64,000 nucleotides of DNA from Teichococcus coralli (GTDB lineage: Bacteria; Pseudomonadota; Alphaproteobacteria; Acetobacterales; Acetobacteraceae). Every line of letters starts with the position of its first letter. The stretch's first letter is position 1. Positions 1 to 9,399 of the stretch are shown piece by piece. Location: contig NZ_SNVJ01000016.1 of assembly GCF_009829925.1 (NCBI RefSeq), positions 40,671 through 104,670 on the forward strand, in the 5' to 3' direction. The notes under the pieces were generated by a model. That model was not told the origin of the DNA and searched no databases. It saw nothing but the letters and a program-made list of their open reading frames with translations. A program made the translations under genes and the position numbers.

Positions 1-2
1 AT

Positions 3-284
3 TTCGAGACGGTCTGGACCAGCCGCGAATCGCACCTGCACAAGGTGCCGGGCTTCGTGGAGTTCCATCTGCTGCGCGGCCCGGCGCGAGAGGACCACGT
101 GCTCTACGCGTCCCACACGATCTGGCGCGACAAGGCGGATTTCGAGGCCTGGACGCGGTCGGACGCCTTCCGCCTGGCGCATGCGGGCGCCAGGCCGAGC
201 AAGCCGCTCTATCTCGGCCCGCCGCAGTTCGAGGGCTTCGAGGTCATCCAGACCGTGGGGCATCCGGAGAACGGGGGCGGCTGA
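3..284 (+). CDS. ABM-domain (antibiotic biosynthesis monooxygenase-like) protein, 5' end cut off
   Basis: The open frame enters from the left edge of the window, so the start codon is not visible; the last 93 codons are present. The residues read like the ABM ferredoxin-like fold, with a W-x-S-x-E-x-H stretch near the left edge, then PGFVEFHLLRG and the segment ASHTIWRDKADFEAWTRS before F-R-x-A-H. That order (strand, helix with W, then F-x-x-W) is seen in HmoA/IsdG-like proteins. Family members are small dimers that act as heme-degrading or quinone-forming monooxygenases, or have no known activity; the substrate cannot be assigned here. The gene converges on the histidine kinase downstream with only 6 bases between the two stop codons. 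The codon pattern matches the neighbours. Confidence 0.7.
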   Translation, partial: FETVWTSRESHLHKVPGFVEFHLLRGPAREDHVLYASHTIWRDKADFEAWTRSDAFRLAHAGARPSKPLYLGPPQFEGFEVIQTVGHPENGGG

Positions 285-290
285 CGCCCT

Positions 291-3113
291 TCAGCCCTCC
301 AGCGGAGCGTATTCCAGCCGCGCCGCGATGCGCTCCAGCAGCCGCTCCACCTCGACCGGCTTGTTCAGCAACGAGAAGGTGCCGCTCGGCGCATCCGCCA
401 GGGCGCTTTCCGCGGCATCGGTGACGAAGCCGGTCAGCAGGATCGCCGGCAGGCCGGGGCGGCGCCGTTGCGCCTCGCGGATCAGTTCGAGGCCGCTCAT
501 GCCCGGCATGGAAAGATCGGACACCAGCAGGTCCACCGCTTCGCCGCCATCCAGCAGATCCAGCGCCGCCGCGGCGGAAGCCACGGGCAGCACGGAATGC
601 CCGGCCGCTTCGAGCTGCGTGGCAAGCACGGTGCGGACGGCCGGCTCATCGTCCACCAGCAGCAGCCGGGCGCGGCCGGAGGGCGGCCCGAGGAGGCTGG
701 CCACCGGCGCCGGGACAGCGCCCCGGTGTTCGTCGGCCAGCGGAAACCACAGGCTGATCGTCGTACCCTGCGCCGGCCTGCTTTCCACCCGCAGGGCGCC
801 GCCGCTCTGCTCCGCGAAGCCTTTGGCCATGGAAAGGCCCAGGCCGGTGCCCTGCCCGACCGGCTTGGTGGTGAAGAAGGGCTCGGTCGCGCGCTCCAGC
901 GTCGCGCTGTCCATGCCGCTGCCGGTATCGGCGACGGCAAGGCGCAGGTAGCGGCCCGCCGGAAGCGCCACGCCACCGCGCCTTTCGCCCTGCGGCACGA
1001 CTTCGATGTCCGCGGCAAGGGTCAGCGTGCCGGTTCCCTCCATCGCATCGCGGGCATTGGTGGCCAGGTTGACCAGCACGGTCTCCAACTGGCCCTTGTC
1101 GGCCAGCAGCGGCGGCAACCGCGGCGATGCGTCCACCCGGACTTCAACGCCGCCGCCGAGCGTATGGGCCAGAAGCTCGCGCATGTTGCTCAGGAGGCCG
1201 GCGGCGTCCACCGGCTCGGCGCGCAGGTCGCTGCGGCGCGCGAAGGCCAGCAGGCGCCGCGTGATGGCGGCGCCGCGCTCGGCCGCCTGGGTGAGCATGC
1301 GGGCAAGCTGGCGGACGCCGTCATTGCCGCCGGCCTGCCGCTCCAGCAGCCCGGCGCTGCCGATCACGGCCTGCAGAACGTTGTTGAAATCATGGGCGAT
1401 GCCGCCGGCCAACTGCCCCAGCGCCTCCATGCGCTGCGCCTGCGCGAGCTGGAGCTGCGTGGCCTCCAGGTCCAGCGTCCGCGCGGCGACCAGCTGCTCC
1501 AGCTCCGCTCGGCTGCGCGCCAGCACGTCGCGCGCCTCGACGATCTCCTGGATCTCCATGATGCCGCCGAACCAGCGAAGCAGGCGTCCCTGCTCGTCAC
1601 GCATGGGCAGGGCGCGGGCGAGCACCCAGCGCCAGGCGCCGTCATGCCGCCGCAGGCGATACTCCGCCTCGAAGGGCGTGCCGGTGCGCAGGCAACAACG
1701 CCAGCGCTCGCTGATGGCCTCCCAATCCTGCGGATGAACCAGAGGCCGCCAGGGGTTCTCGTTGCGCTTCCCGCGGGGGTGGCCGGTGAAGTCGTGCCAG
1801 CGGGCGTTGAAGTACTCGTACTGGCCGTCGGGCGTGGCGGACCAAACCATCTGCGGCATGGTGTCGGCGAGTGTGCGGAACCGCGCCTCGCTGGCCTTCA
1901 GCGCCTGCTCGGCCTCCCGGCGCTCCGCCAGGATGGCGGCCAGGGAGGCGGCGAGGTCGTCCGCCTCGCGCAGGCCGGCGCTGCCGTGGAGGGTGCCGCC
2001 CGCCGCCAGCAGCGGAACGCGCCGGAAGGCGGTGACCACCCGGCGCGCCAGCAGGGAAGCCACCAGAAGGCCGCCCGCGAGCACGAGCGCGCCGGTCACC
2101 GCCGAACGCAGCAGCGCGGCCTGCAGCGGCGCGAGGAAGACCTGCTCCGGCACGTCCAGCTTGACGATGAAGCCGCTGGCCGGGGCATGGGCGAAGGCGA
2201 TGGCGGAGGGAACGCCTTCCAGCGTCCGCGTGCCCGGCGGTGCCATGCCGGAATCGGCCGACATGATGGCTTTCAGCACGGCCGGCATGGGCAGCTTGCC
2301 GACGGTTTCCGCATCGCGCAGGGAACGCACGATGGTCTTGCCGCCCCGGTCCTGCACGGAGGCGAAGCCGCCCGACGGCAGGCTCACGGTGCCGATGAGC
2401 AGGGCCAGCCGCTCGCGCGGCACGCTGACGCCGATGACGCCCCAGGGCTCGGACGCGGCCGGCGCGCCCGGCGCCTGCACGGGAACCGCAACGGCGATGA
2501 GCGGCCGGTTGAGCTCCTGCGCGAAGAAGAGGTTGGAGATCTGCGGCCGGCCGGAGGCGAGCGCCCTCGCCACGTGCGGCTGCATCGGCACGGTGTCGGC
2601 GGAAGGCGCTGTGGCGGTGAGGCTGGTGTCGAACAGCCGGGTGCGGTCGGCACGCACGAGACGCAGGATCGCCGGTTCCGCGCCCGTCGGCAGGTCCGAC
2701 GAGAGGAGACCCGCCGCGGCGCGCAACTCTTCGCCAAAGGCACGCAGGTTGCCCTGCGCGAAAGCGGTGGAGCGGGCCAGGGTTCGCGCCACGGCCGTCG
2801 CCTGGTCGAACTCGCGGTCCACCAGCCGGGCGAGGGTGCGCGCCTGCGCCACGAGCTGCGCCTCCGCCCGCGCGCGCTCCGAGCGGTACTGCATCCAGAG
2901 CGAGCCGGCGCCGAGCAGGGTGAGGGGCAGCGCCACCGCCGCAACCAGCAGCATGAGGCGCCGGGAGAGAGGGGCTGCGCCGGCAAGGACCTTTCGCGCC
3001 GGGTTGCCCGGCGGGGGGCCGGCCTGGGGCGCGTTCTGCCGCGCCGGGCCGGGCGCGGGGCCATCCGTGCCCTCCTGCCGGGCGATGGGCTGCTGGCCGC
3101 TTCTGGGCGCCAT
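291..3113 (-). CDS. Membrane-bound hybrid sensor histidine kinase (sensor domain, PAS, HisKA, HATPase, receiver)
   Basis: This is a signal-transducing autokinase of about 940 residues. Numbering from the longest frame (start 3179), a first membrane segment lies near residues 74-96, a periplasmic sensor region of about 260 residues follows (dCache-like by size), and a second membrane segment lies near 358-380. A PAS domain with the motif MPQMVWSATPDGQYEYFNA covers about 430-545. The HisKA box AGGIAHDFNN puts the phospho-accepting His at 596. The ATPase shows an N box (NLATNARDA) and a G box (DTGSGMD). The C-terminal receiver carries VDDEP and VSDLSMPG, with Asp as acceptor. The start at 3113 is preferred because AGGAA sits just upstream of it, while the 3179 ATG sits only a few bases after a TAGAAT -10-like box. 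No response regulator lies nearby, so the partner and signal are unknown. Confidence 0.88.
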   Translation of the reverse strand: MAPRSGQQPIARQEGTDGPAPGPARQNAPQAGPPPGNPARKVLAGAAPLSRRLMLLVAAVALPLTLLGAGSLWMQYRSERARAEAQLVAQARTLARLVDREFDQATAVARTLARSTAFAQGNLRAFGEELRAAAGLLSSDLPTGAEPAILRLVRADRTRLFDTSLTATAPSADTVPMQPHVARALASGRPQISNLFFAQELNRPLIAVAVPVQAPGAPAASEPWGVIGVSVPRERLALLIGTVSLPSGGFASVQDRGGKTIVRSLRDAETVGKLPMPAVLKAIMSADSGMAPPGTRTLEGVPSAIAFAHAPASGFIVKLDVPEQVFLAPLQAALLRSAVTGALVLAGGLLVASLLARRVVTAFRRVPLLAAGGTLHGSAGLREADDLAASLAAILAERREAEQALKASEARFRTLADTMPQMVWSATPDGQYEYFNARWHDFTGHPRGKRNENPWRPLVHPQDWEAISERWRCCLRTGTPFEAEYRLRRHDGAWRWVLARALPMRDEQGRLLRWFGGIMEIQEIVEARDVLARSRAELEQLVAARTLDLEATQLQLAQAQRMEALGQLAGGIAHDFNNVLQAVIGSAGLLERQAGGNDGVRQLARMLTQAAERGAAITRRLLAFARRSDLRAEPVDAAGLLSNMRELLAHTLGGGVEVRVDASPRLPPLLADKGQLETVLVNLATNARDAMEGTGTLTLAADIEVVPQGERRGGVALPAGRYLRLAVADTGSGMDSATLERATEPFFTTKPVGQGTGLGLSMAKGFAEQSGGALRVESRPAQGTTISLWFPLADEHRGAVPAPVASLLGPPSGRARLLLVDDEPAVRTVLATQLEAAGHSVLPVASAAAALDLLDGGEAVDLLVSDLSMPGMSGLELIREAQRRRPGLPAILLTGFVTDAAESALADAPSGTFSLLNKPVEVERLLERIAARLEYAPLEG

Positions 3114-3270
3114 CCGTTCCTGTTTCCCGTTGCCGCCGCCCCGCGATCTCCGGAACAGGCCGTCCTGAGCACGGGGCATTGATATTCTACACGAGACGCC
3201 CTCGTGGCGAGGCGCTTTCCGGGCGTGAGGGCAGCCTTGGCCGGAAAAAGCCGCCCCGAGGGGTACGCGC

Positions 3271-3762
3271 TCAGCCCGGCGGCAGCGCCGCCAGGGGGAG
3301 GCGCCCGGATTCCTTCAGCCGTTCCAGCACGATGGAGGAGCGGACGCGCGCGACGCTGTCATGCGCCAGCAGCGTTTCGTTCACCAGCCGCGAAAGGCCC
3401 TTCAGGTCCGGCACCACGGCCTTCAGCAGGTAGTCCGTGTCGCCGGTCATGGCATAGGCTTCCTGGATCTCGCCGGCGCGCGCCAGAAGGTCGCGGAAGC
3501 GGCGGGCGTTCTCGCCGCTATGCGCGGTGAGCGTGACCTGGATGAAGGCCAGCACCCGCAGGCCCAGCGCCTCCGCCGCCAGCTCGGCGTGGTAGCCGCA
3601 GATCAGCCCGGCCGCTTCCAGCGCCGCGCGCCGGCGCGAGCATTGCGAGGCGGACAGCCCGATGCGCTCGCCGAGTTGCTGGTTGGTCAGCCGCCCGTCC
3701 TCCTGCAGGGCCGCCATCAGGCGGAGGTCGAGCGCGTCCAGTGTGACGGTTCCGTGCGGCAT
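3271..3762 (-). CDS. Lrp/AsnC-family transcriptional regulator
   Basis: The 163-residue protein has an N-terminal winged helix-turn-helix (about residues 7-60, with LDLRLMAALQEDGRLTNQQL and a recognition helix around LSASQCSRRRAALEAAG). It also has a C-terminal RAM/AsnC ligand-binding domain (about 70-150) ending in the usual VRSSIVLERLKESG segment. Length and order are normal for the family. Such proteins form octamers that respond to amino acids or related acids. It is transcribed away from hppD with 114 bases between the start codons, so control of 4-hydroxyphenylpyruvate dioxygenase, and of itself, is the natural inference. The effector (tyrosine, phenylalanine or 4-hydroxyphenylpyruvate) is not visible from sequence. 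Confidence 0.87.
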   Translation of the reverse strand: MPHGTVTLDALDLRLMAALQEDGRLTNQQLGERIGLSASQCSRRRAALEAAGLICGYHAELAAEALGLRVLAFIQVTLTAHSGENARRFRDLLARAGEIQEAYAMTGDTDYLLKAVVPDLKGLSRLVNETLLAHDSVARVRSSIVLERLKESGRLPLAALPPG

Positions 3763-3876
3763 AAAGGCGTTTCATGCGGGTTATGTGCATCACTCTAGCG
3801 TCCCGCGACCGCTTTGCACACCTGTTGCACGCCACCCCGCCTATCCTCCAGGGACCGAAGAGAAGGACCGCATCCC

Positions 3877-5013
3877 ATGGGCCCGTTCCCGCATGACGCT
3901 CCCCGCCCGGTCGTCGACGACCACAACCCGATGGGAACGGACGGCTTCGCCTTTGTCGAGTTCGCCCATCCGGAACCGGCGAAGCTGCACGCGCTGTTCC
4001 GGCAGATGGGCTTCACCGCGGTGGCGCGGCACCGCAGCAGGGCGGTCACCCTCTTCCGCCAGGGCGACATCAACTACCTGCTGAACGAGGAGCCCGGCAG
4101 CCACGCCGTGCGCTTCACCGAGGCGCATGGCCCGAGCGTGCCCTCCATGGGCTTTCGCGTGGTGGACGCGCAGCACGCCTATCGCCGCGCGCTGGAGCTC
4201 GGCGCCGAGCCGGCCGACCCGGCGGCGGGCGGCCTGACGCTCGACGTGCCGGCGATCAAGGGCATCGGCGGCAGCCTGATCTATTTCGTGGACCGCTATG
4301 GTGAGACCGGCTCGGTCTATGACGCGGACTTCGAATGGCTCGGCGAGCGCGAGCCCTTCCCGCAGGGCGCCGGCCTCTTCTACATCGACCACCTGACGCA
4401 CAACGTCCATCGCGGCCGGATGGACGTCTGGTACGCCTTCTACAGCAAGCTCTTCAACTTCCGGCAGATCCGCTACTTCGACATCAAGGGCGAATACACC
4501 GGCCTGTTCTCCCGCGCGCTGACCAGCCCGGACGGCCGCATCCGCATCCCGCTCAACGAGAGCGCGGACGACGAGAGCCAGATCGAGGAGTACCTGCGGG
4601 AATACAAGGGCGAGGGCATCCAGCACATCGCCTGCGGCTGCAACGACATCTACGGCACCATCGAGGGCCTGCGCACCGCCGGCCTCGCCTTCATGCCCGC
4701 GCCGCCCGACACCTATTACGAGCGCGTGGACGCGCGCCTGCCCGGCCATGGCGAGGACCTGGCGCGGCTGAAGCGCAACGGCATCCTGGTGGATGGCGAG
4801 GGCGTGGTGGAGCACAGGAAGGCGCGGCTGCTGCTGCAGATCTTCTCCGCCAACGTCATCGGCCCCGTCTTCTTCGAGTTCATCGAGCGCAAGGGCGACG
4901 ACGGCTTCGGCGAGGGCAATTTCCGCGCGCTGTTCGAGAGCATCGAGGAGGACCAGCTCCGCCGCGGCGTGCTCAGCGCGGCGTCGAAGCGCGCGGCGGC
5001 GCCGGCGAAGTAG
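3877..5013 (+). CDS. hppD: 4-hydroxyphenylpyruvate dioxygenase
   Basis: HPPD converts 4-hydroxyphenylpyruvate to homogentisate with O2 and Fe(II), the second step of tyrosine breakdown, in the cytoplasm. The 378-residue protein has the two-VOC-domain layout. All three iron ligands are visible: His172 in FYIDHLTHNV, His250 in GIQHIACGC and Glu334 in VFFEFIERKG, followed by the C-terminal GFGEGNFRALFESIE helix that closes the active site. The open frame extends upstream to 3814, but that extension is unlike HPPD. The ATG at 3877 gives a normal family length. It lies between an Lrp-type regulator transcribed divergently and a MarR-type regulator transcribed convergently, and shares the region with hmgA-fahA, which perform the next steps. 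Confidence 0.97.
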   Translation: MGPFPHDAPRPVVDDHNPMGTDGFAFVEFAHPEPAKLHALFRQMGFTAVARHRSRAVTLFRQGDINYLLNEEPGSHAVRFTEAHGPSVPSMGFRVVDAQHAYRRALELGAEPADPAAGGLTLDVPAIKGIGGSLIYFVDRYGETGSVYDADFEWLGEREPFPQGAGLFYIDHLTHNVHRGRMDVWYAFYSKLFNFRQIRYFDIKGEYTGLFSRALTSPDGRIRIPLNESADDESQIEEYLREYKGEGIQHIACGCNDIYGTIEGLRTAGLAFMPAPPDTYYERVDARLPGHGEDLARLKRNGILVDGEGVVEHRKARLLLQIFSANVIGPVFFEFIERKGDDGFGEGNFRALFESIEEDQLRRGVLSAASKRAAAPAK

Positions 5014-5016
5014 GGC

Positions 5017-5505
5017 TCAGTCCTCCGCCCCATCCGCCGCGAGCTGCCGCGTGCGCGCGGCGACCTTGTCGAGGATGGCGCGGAGCTGCCGGTGCTCGGC
5101 CGCGCTCAAGGCACTGGCGAGGGACGCCTGCAACGCCCGCGCCAGCGGCACGATCTCGCCATAGACCGTGCGGCCCTTGCGGCTGAGCCGCAGCACCTGC
5201 GCCCGCTGGTCCTGCGGGTGGGCGCGGCGGTCCAGCAGGCCCTTGTCGGCCAGCCGGGTGACGGCGCGGCTGACCCGCACGCGGTCCATGCCGGTGTGCC
5301 CGATCACCTCCTGCGTGGTGGCGCTGCCGTGCTGGCCCACCACCGCCACCACGCGCCATTCCGGGATGCCGAGGCCGAAGCGCTCCTGGTAGCGCGAGGC
5401 GAAGAGGCCGCTCACCGCCTCGGTGACGACGGAGAGGCGGTAGGGCAGGAAGTCCTGCAGGATTAGCGGCGCATCCTCGGCCGCATCACGCTTCTGTTGG
5501 GCCAT
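5017..5505 (-). CDS. MarR-family transcriptional regulator, likely controlling homogentisate genes
   Basis: The protein has 162 residues and the MarR winged-helix core. Residues about 45-115 hold [20 protein letters not shown], then [20 protein letters not shown] as the DNA-reading helix, and then the wing [20 protein letters not shown] with the family D-x-R signature. It is transcribed away from hmgA with 90 bases between the start codons. An inverted repeat (5521-5532) lies in that gap beside a -10-like TATAGA. This matches the arrangement in which a MarR-type HmgR represses homogentisate genes until an aromatic intermediate appears. The ligand is an inference. Its stop lies 3 bases from the hppD stop, in a convergent arrangement. 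Confidence 0.87.
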   Translation of the reverse strand: MAQQKRDAAEDAPLILQDFLPYRLSVVTEAVSGLFASRYQERFGLGIPEWRVVAVVGQHGSATTQEVIGHTGMDRVRVSRAVTRLADKGLLDRRAHPQDQRAQVLRLSRKGRTVYGEIVPLARALQASLASALSAAEHRQLRAILDKVAARTRQLAADGAED

Positions 5506-5520
5506 GCGTCCGGCTTTTCA

Positions 5521-5532
5521 TCTCATCTGAGA
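5521..5532. promoter_or_regulatory. Putative MarR-type operator in the marR-hmgA gap
   Basis: TCTCATCTGAGA is a perfect 5-base inverted repeat with a 2-base spacer. It sits 15 bases upstream of the MarR start codon on one side and 63 bases upstream of hmgA on the other. A TATAGA box at 5536-5541 could be the hmgA -10, so a bound repressor would cover the promoter. Placement and symmetry are seen; binding is inferred. Confidence 0.5.
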
Positions 5533-5595
5533 CGATATAGAGAAGAACCCCGTGCCGGTCGATGGCCGCCAGCGGCAGGAAAGGGAGCGAAGCGC

Positions 5596-6954
5596 ATGAA
5601 CCAGTCCGTACGGCCCGGCACGGCGGTCGCGCAGGGCACGGCGCCGGGCAACCCGGCCTATCTCTCGGGGTTCGGCAACGGCTTCGAGACGGAGGCGCTG
5701 CCGGGCGCGCTGCCCATCGGCCGCAACTCGCCGCAACGTTGCGCCTACGGCCTTTACGCCGAGCAACTCAGCGGCTCGCCCTTCACCGCGCCGCGCGCCA
5801 GCAACGAGCGGAGCTGGCTCTACCGCATCCGCCCGACCGTCGCGCATTGGGGAAGCTTCGAGAAGATCGGAGCCGGGCTCTGGCGCACCGCGCCCTGCGC
5901 CGAGCTGGACATGCCGCTGGCGCCGCTGCGCTGGGATCCGCTGTCGATCCCGGAGGGCGAGGCGCTTTCCTTCATCGAGGGCATCCGCACTGTCACCACG
6001 GCGGGCGACGCCGCCGCGCAGTCCGGCATGGGTGCGCACATCTATCTCGCCACCCGCTCGATGCGGGACGAGTATTTCTACAACGCCGATGCCGAGATGC
6101 TGTTCGTGCCGCAGCAGGGCGCGCTGCGCCTCTGGACCGAGTTCGGCATCATCGACATCGCGCCGGGCGAGATCGCGGTCATCCCGCGCGGGGTGAAGCT
6201 GCGCGTCGAGCTGCAGGGCGAGGCCCCGGCGCGCGGCTATCTCTGCGAGAACTATGGCGGCGCCTTCACCCTGCCCGAGCGCGGGCCGATCGGCGCCAAC
6301 TGCCTGGCCAATCCGCGCGACTTCCTCACCCCCTTCGCCGCCTACGAGGACCGCGAGGCGCCCTCCACCCTGGTGGTGAAGTGGGGCGGCAACCTCTGGC
6401 GCACGCAGCTCGCGCAATCGCCGCTCGACGTGGTGGCCTGGCACGGCAACTACGCGCCCTACAAGTACGACCTGCGCCGCTACTCGCCGGTCGGGCCGGT
6501 GCTGTTCGACCATGCCGACCCCTCGATCTTCACGGTGCTGACCTCGCCTTCCGAGACGCCGGGCACCGCGAACATCGACTTCGTCATCTTTCCCGAGCGC
6601 TGGATGGTGGCGGAGAACACCTTCCGGCCGCCCTGGTACCACATGAACATCATGAGCGAGTTCATGGGCCTGATCGAGGGCGTCTATGACGCCAAGACCG
6701 GCGGCGGCTTCACGCCCGGCGGCTTCAGCCTGCACAACTGCATGCTGCCGCACGGGCCGGACATGGCCTCCTTCGAGGCCGCCAGCGCCGCCGAGCTGAA
6801 GCCGCACAAGCTGGAAGGCACGCTGGCCTTCATGTTCGAGACGCGCTTTGCGCAGCGCGTCACCCGCTTCGCCGCCGAGGCGCCGCAGCTCCAGCAGGAC
6901 TACCCGAGCTACGGCCGGGCCCTGCGCCGGCATTTCGACCCCTCGCGCCCATGA
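5596..6954 (+). CDS. hmgA: Homogentisate 1,2-dioxygenase
   Basis: The enzyme opens the homogentisate ring with O2 to give maleylacetoacetate, using Fe(II). The protein has 452 residues, close to the family size. The opening [19 protein letters not shown] is the classic N-terminal signature. The iron ligands map to His349 and Glu355 in [16 protein letters not shown] and His386 in [15 protein letters not shown]. The ATG at 5596 is chosen because AAGGGAGCG precedes it; the upstream in-frame extension to 5497 runs through the presumed operator and promoter. The stop overlaps the fahA start (ATGA), so the two are translationally coupled. Control by the divergent MarR-type regulator is likely. Confidence 0.97.
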   Translation: MNQSVRPGTAVAQGTAPGNPAYLSGFGNGFETEALPGALPIGRNSPQRCAYGLYAEQLSGSPFTAPRASNERSWLYRIRPTVAHWGSFEKIGAGLWRTAPCAELDMPLAPLRWDPLSIPEGEALSFIEGIRTVTTAGDAAAQSGMGAHIYLATRSMRDEYFYNADAEMLFVPQQGALRLWTEFGIIDIAPGEIAVIPRGVKLRVELQGEAPARGYLCENYGGAFTLPERGPIGANCLANPRDFLTPFAAYEDREAPSTLVVKWGGNLWRTQLAQSPLDVVAWHGNYAPYKYDLRRYSPVGPVLFDHADPSIFTVLTSPSETPGTANIDFVIFPERWMVAENTFRPPWYHMNIMSEFMGLIEGVYDAKTGGGFTPGGFSLHNCMLPHGPDMASFEAASAAELKPHKLEGTLAFMFETRFAQRVTRFAAEAPQLQQDYPSYGRALRRHFDPSRP

Positions 6955-8261
6955 GCGGCCTCGACGCCACGCATGACCCCGCGCGCCGCTCCTGGGTTCC
7001 GGGTGCGGATGGGCATGCCGATTTCCCCATCCAGAACCTGCCCTTCGGCATCTTCACCCCGCCGGGCGGCGATGCCCCGCGCGGCGGCGTGGCCATCGGC
7101 GGCCACATCCTCGACCTGCGCGCGGGGCTGGCGGCGGGGCTCTTCGCCGGCGCGGCGGCGGAGGCGGCCGAGGCTGCCGCGGCCGAGACGCTGAACGGTT
7201 TCATGGCGCTCGGCGCCGCGCCACGGCGGGCCTTGCGGCAACGGCTTGCCGCGATCCTCGCCGCGGGAAGCGCGGAGCAGGGCAGGGCCGCCGCCTGCCT
7301 GCATTCCGCCGCCGGATGCGCCCTGCACCTGCCGGCGCGCGTCGGCGACTACACCGACTTCTATGTCGGCATCCACCATGCCACCAATGTCGGCCGGGTC
7401 TTCCGCCCCGACAATCCGCTGCTGCCGAACTACAAGTACGTGCCCATCGGCTATCACGGCCGCGCTTCCTCCCTCCGCGTCTCGGGCACGGATGTCCGGC
7501 GGCCCCAGGGGCAGCTCAAGGCCCCGGAGGCCGAGGCGCCGCGCTTCGCACCCTGCGAGAAGCTGGATTTCGAGCTGGAGCTCGGCGTCTGGGTCGGTCC
7601 CGGCAACGCCTTGGGCGAAGCCGTTCCGGTGGGCGAGGCGGCGGCGCATGTCGCCGGCTACTGCCTGCTGAACGACTGGTCCGCGCGCGACATCCAGGCC
7701 TGGGAATACCAGCCGCTCGGCCCTTTCCTGGCCAAGAGCTTCGGCAGCACGCTCTCGCCCTGGGTGGTGACGCCCGAGGCGCTGGCGCCCTTCCGCATCC
7801 CGCAGCCTTCCCGGCCGGAGGGCGACCCGGCGCCGCTGCCCTACCTGCTCGACGGGGCCGACCAGCGGGAAGGCGCCCTGGACCTCGCGCTGGAGGTTCT
7901 GCTGCTGACGCCGGCCATGCGGGAGCGCGGCCTGCCGGCGCACCGCCTGGCGCGTTCCAACGCCCGGCACATGTACTGGACGGTGGCGCAGATGCTGGCG
8001 CACCACACCAGCAACGGCTGCGACCTGAACCCGGGCGACCTGCTGGGCTCCGGCACCCTCTCCGCCCCCGACCCGGCGGGCCTCGGCAGCCTGCTGGAGA
8101 TGACGCAGGGTGGCCGCGCACCGGTTGAGCTGCCTTCCGGCGAAACGCGCCGCTTCCTGGAGGATGGCGACGAGGTCATCCTGCGCGCCCGCGCGGCGCG
8201 GGAGGGCACGGTCGGCATCGGCTTCGGGGAGTGCCGCGCCTGTATCCTGCCCGCACGCTGA
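6951..8261 (+). CDS. fahA: Fumarylacetoacetase
   Basis: FAH hydrolyses fumarylacetoacetate to fumarate and acetoacetate, the last step of tyrosine catabolism. The 436-residue protein has the family N-terminal domain (opening around [20 protein letters not shown]) and the catalytic C-terminal domain. Signature segments are [30 protein letters not shown], the metal-binding [10 protein letters not shown], and [19 protein letters not shown] followed by [15 protein letters not shown]. It overlaps hmgA by four bases and is followed 62 bases later by a Bug-type binding protein on the same strand. No maleylacetoacetate isomerase gene lies in the cluster, so that step must be encoded elsewhere or occur spontaneously. 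Confidence 0.96.
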   Translation: MSGLDATHDPARRSWVPGADGHADFPIQNLPFGIFTPPGGDAPRGGVAIGGHILDLRAGLAAGLFAGAAAEAAEAAAAETLNGFMALGAAPRRALRQRLAAILAAGSAEQGRAAACLHSAAGCALHLPARVGDYTDFYVGIHHATNVGRVFRPDNPLLPNYKYVPIGYHGRASSLRVSGTDVRRPQGQLKAPEAEAPRFAPCEKLDFELELGVWVGPGNALGEAVPVGEAAAHVAGYCLLNDWSARDIQAWEYQPLGPFLAKSFGSTLSPWVVTPEALAPFRIPQPSRPEGDPAPLPYLLDGADQREGALDLALEVLLLTPAMRERGLPAHRLARSNARHMYWTVAQMLAHHTSNGCDLNPGDLLGSGTLSAPDPAGLGSLLEMTQGGRAPVELPSGETRRFLEDGDEVILRARAAREGTVGIGFGECRACILPAR

Positions 8262-8323
8262 AGTTCATCGTCCAGGAGAGGGCCGGTTCGAGCCGGCCGC
8301 CACAACGGAAAGAAGAAACGTCC

Positions 8324-9310
8324 ATGTCCCGCAGCTTCACCCTGTCCCGCCGCCGGCTCGCCCTGGGCGGGCTCGCCGCCGGCCTGCTCCCCCTTGCCGC
8401 CCGCGCGGCCTATCCCGAGGCGCCGGTCAAGTGGATCGTCGCCTATGCGGCGGGCGGCGGCACGGACACGCTGGCGCGGCTGCTGGCCGTGCCGATGTCC
8501 GAGGGCCTGGGCAAGCCGGTGGTGATCGACAACCGTCCGGGCGCCGCGACCAATATCGGCGCCGAGGCGACGGCGCGCGCCGCGCCTGACGGCTACACGG
8601 TGATGAGCGCCGACAACGGCACCATGGTCTTCAACCCGGCCTTGTTCAAACAACTGCCGTACGATCCGGAAAAGGATTTCCGCCCGCTCGGCGGCATCGC
8701 CCGCTTCCACCTGGTGCTGGCGGTGAAGAAGGAGTCGCCCCTCACCGACATCGGCGCCTTCATGGCGACGGCGAAGGCGAAGCCGGGCAGCATCGACTAC
8801 GGTTCGCCCGGCATCGGCTCGCCGCACCACCTGGCCATGGAGCGGCTGGCGCGCAGCACCGGCACACGCTTCAACCATGTGCCGTACCGCGGCGCCGCCC
8901 CGGCGCTGAACGACCTGCTGGCCGGGGTGGTGGAGGCGGCGGTGCTGGACACGGTCGCCGGCGGGGAGGCGCTGCGCAGCGGCATGGCCCGGCCGCTGGC
9001 CGTCTTCTCCGCCGCCCGTCAGTCCGGGTTCCCGGCGGTGCCGACGCTCTCCGATGCGCTCGGCCTGGAAGGCTTCGAGGCCTATGCCTGGCAGAGCCTT
9101 GTCGCGCCACGGGCGACGCCCGACGCCGTGGCCACGCGGCTGACGGAGGAGTTGCGGAAGGCGCTGGCGCAGGAGAGCGTGCAGCGCAAGTTCCGTGAGA
9201 TCGGCGTCGAGCCGTTGCAGGCCTCGCCCGGGCAGGTGCAGGCCATGCTGGCGGCCGACCGTGCCGTCTGGGTGCCGCTGATCCGGGAGCTGGGCATCAC
9301 CCTCGACTGA
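8324..9310 (+). CDS. Bug/TctC-type periplasmic solute-binding protein
   Basis: The 328-residue protein starts with a Tat-like signal (SRRRLALGG then a hydrophobic run and AARAA). It continues with VKWIVAYAAGGGTDTLARLL, the Bug signature that contacts the carboxylate of the ligand, and DNRPGAATNIGAEATARAAPDGYT. Family members are Venus-flytrap binding proteins for organic acids, usually working with TctAB permeases, which are absent here. It follows fahA on the same strand with 62 bases between them, a gap that holds a small GGCCGG/CCGGCC hairpin at 8281-8298. It may bind an aromatic acid feeding the tyrosine pathway, but that is context only. The start at 8324 is set by the AGAAGAAA stretch before it and by the signal peptide. 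Confidence 0.9.
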   Translation: MSRSFTLSRRRLALGGLAAGLLPLAARAAYPEAPVKWIVAYAAGGGTDTLARLLAVPMSEGLGKPVVIDNRPGAATNIGAEATARAAPDGYTVMSADNGTMVFNPALFKQLPYDPEKDFRPLGGIARFHLVLAVKKESPLTDIGAFMATAKAKPGSIDYGSPGIGSPHHLAMERLARSTGTRFNHVPYRGAAPALNDLLAGVVEAAVLDTVAGGEALRSGMARPLAVFSAARQSGFPAVPTLSDALGLEGFEAYAWQSLVAPRATPDAVATRLTEELRKALAQESVQRKFREIGVEPLQASPGQVQAMLAADRAVWVPLIRELGITLD

Positions 9311-9369
9311 GGCCGCGCTGCGGGCAGGCCGCGGCCGGCACCGCGGGAGGGGAGCCGGGGAATGAGGGT

Positions 9370-9390
9370 CCGGGAGGCGGAGCCTCCCGG
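9370..9390. terminator. Bidirectional hairpin between convergent genes
   Basis: CCGGGAGGC and GCCTCCCGG form a perfect 9-base stem around a GGA loop. It lies between the stop of the Bug gene and the stop of the gamma-carbonic anhydrase gene, which face each other. No T tract follows on either side, so termination strength is uncertain. Confidence 0.6.
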
Positions 9391-9399
9391 AGCGCGGTG

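Noticed and set aside
468..3182. A 904-codon open frame on the plus strand opposite the histidine kinase
   Set aside because: The minus-strand frame carries continuous kinase motifs. The plus frame has no domain pattern and reflects the GC-rich third positions of the real gene. The same reasoning removed other long antisense frames, for example 24670-28269 opposite putA.
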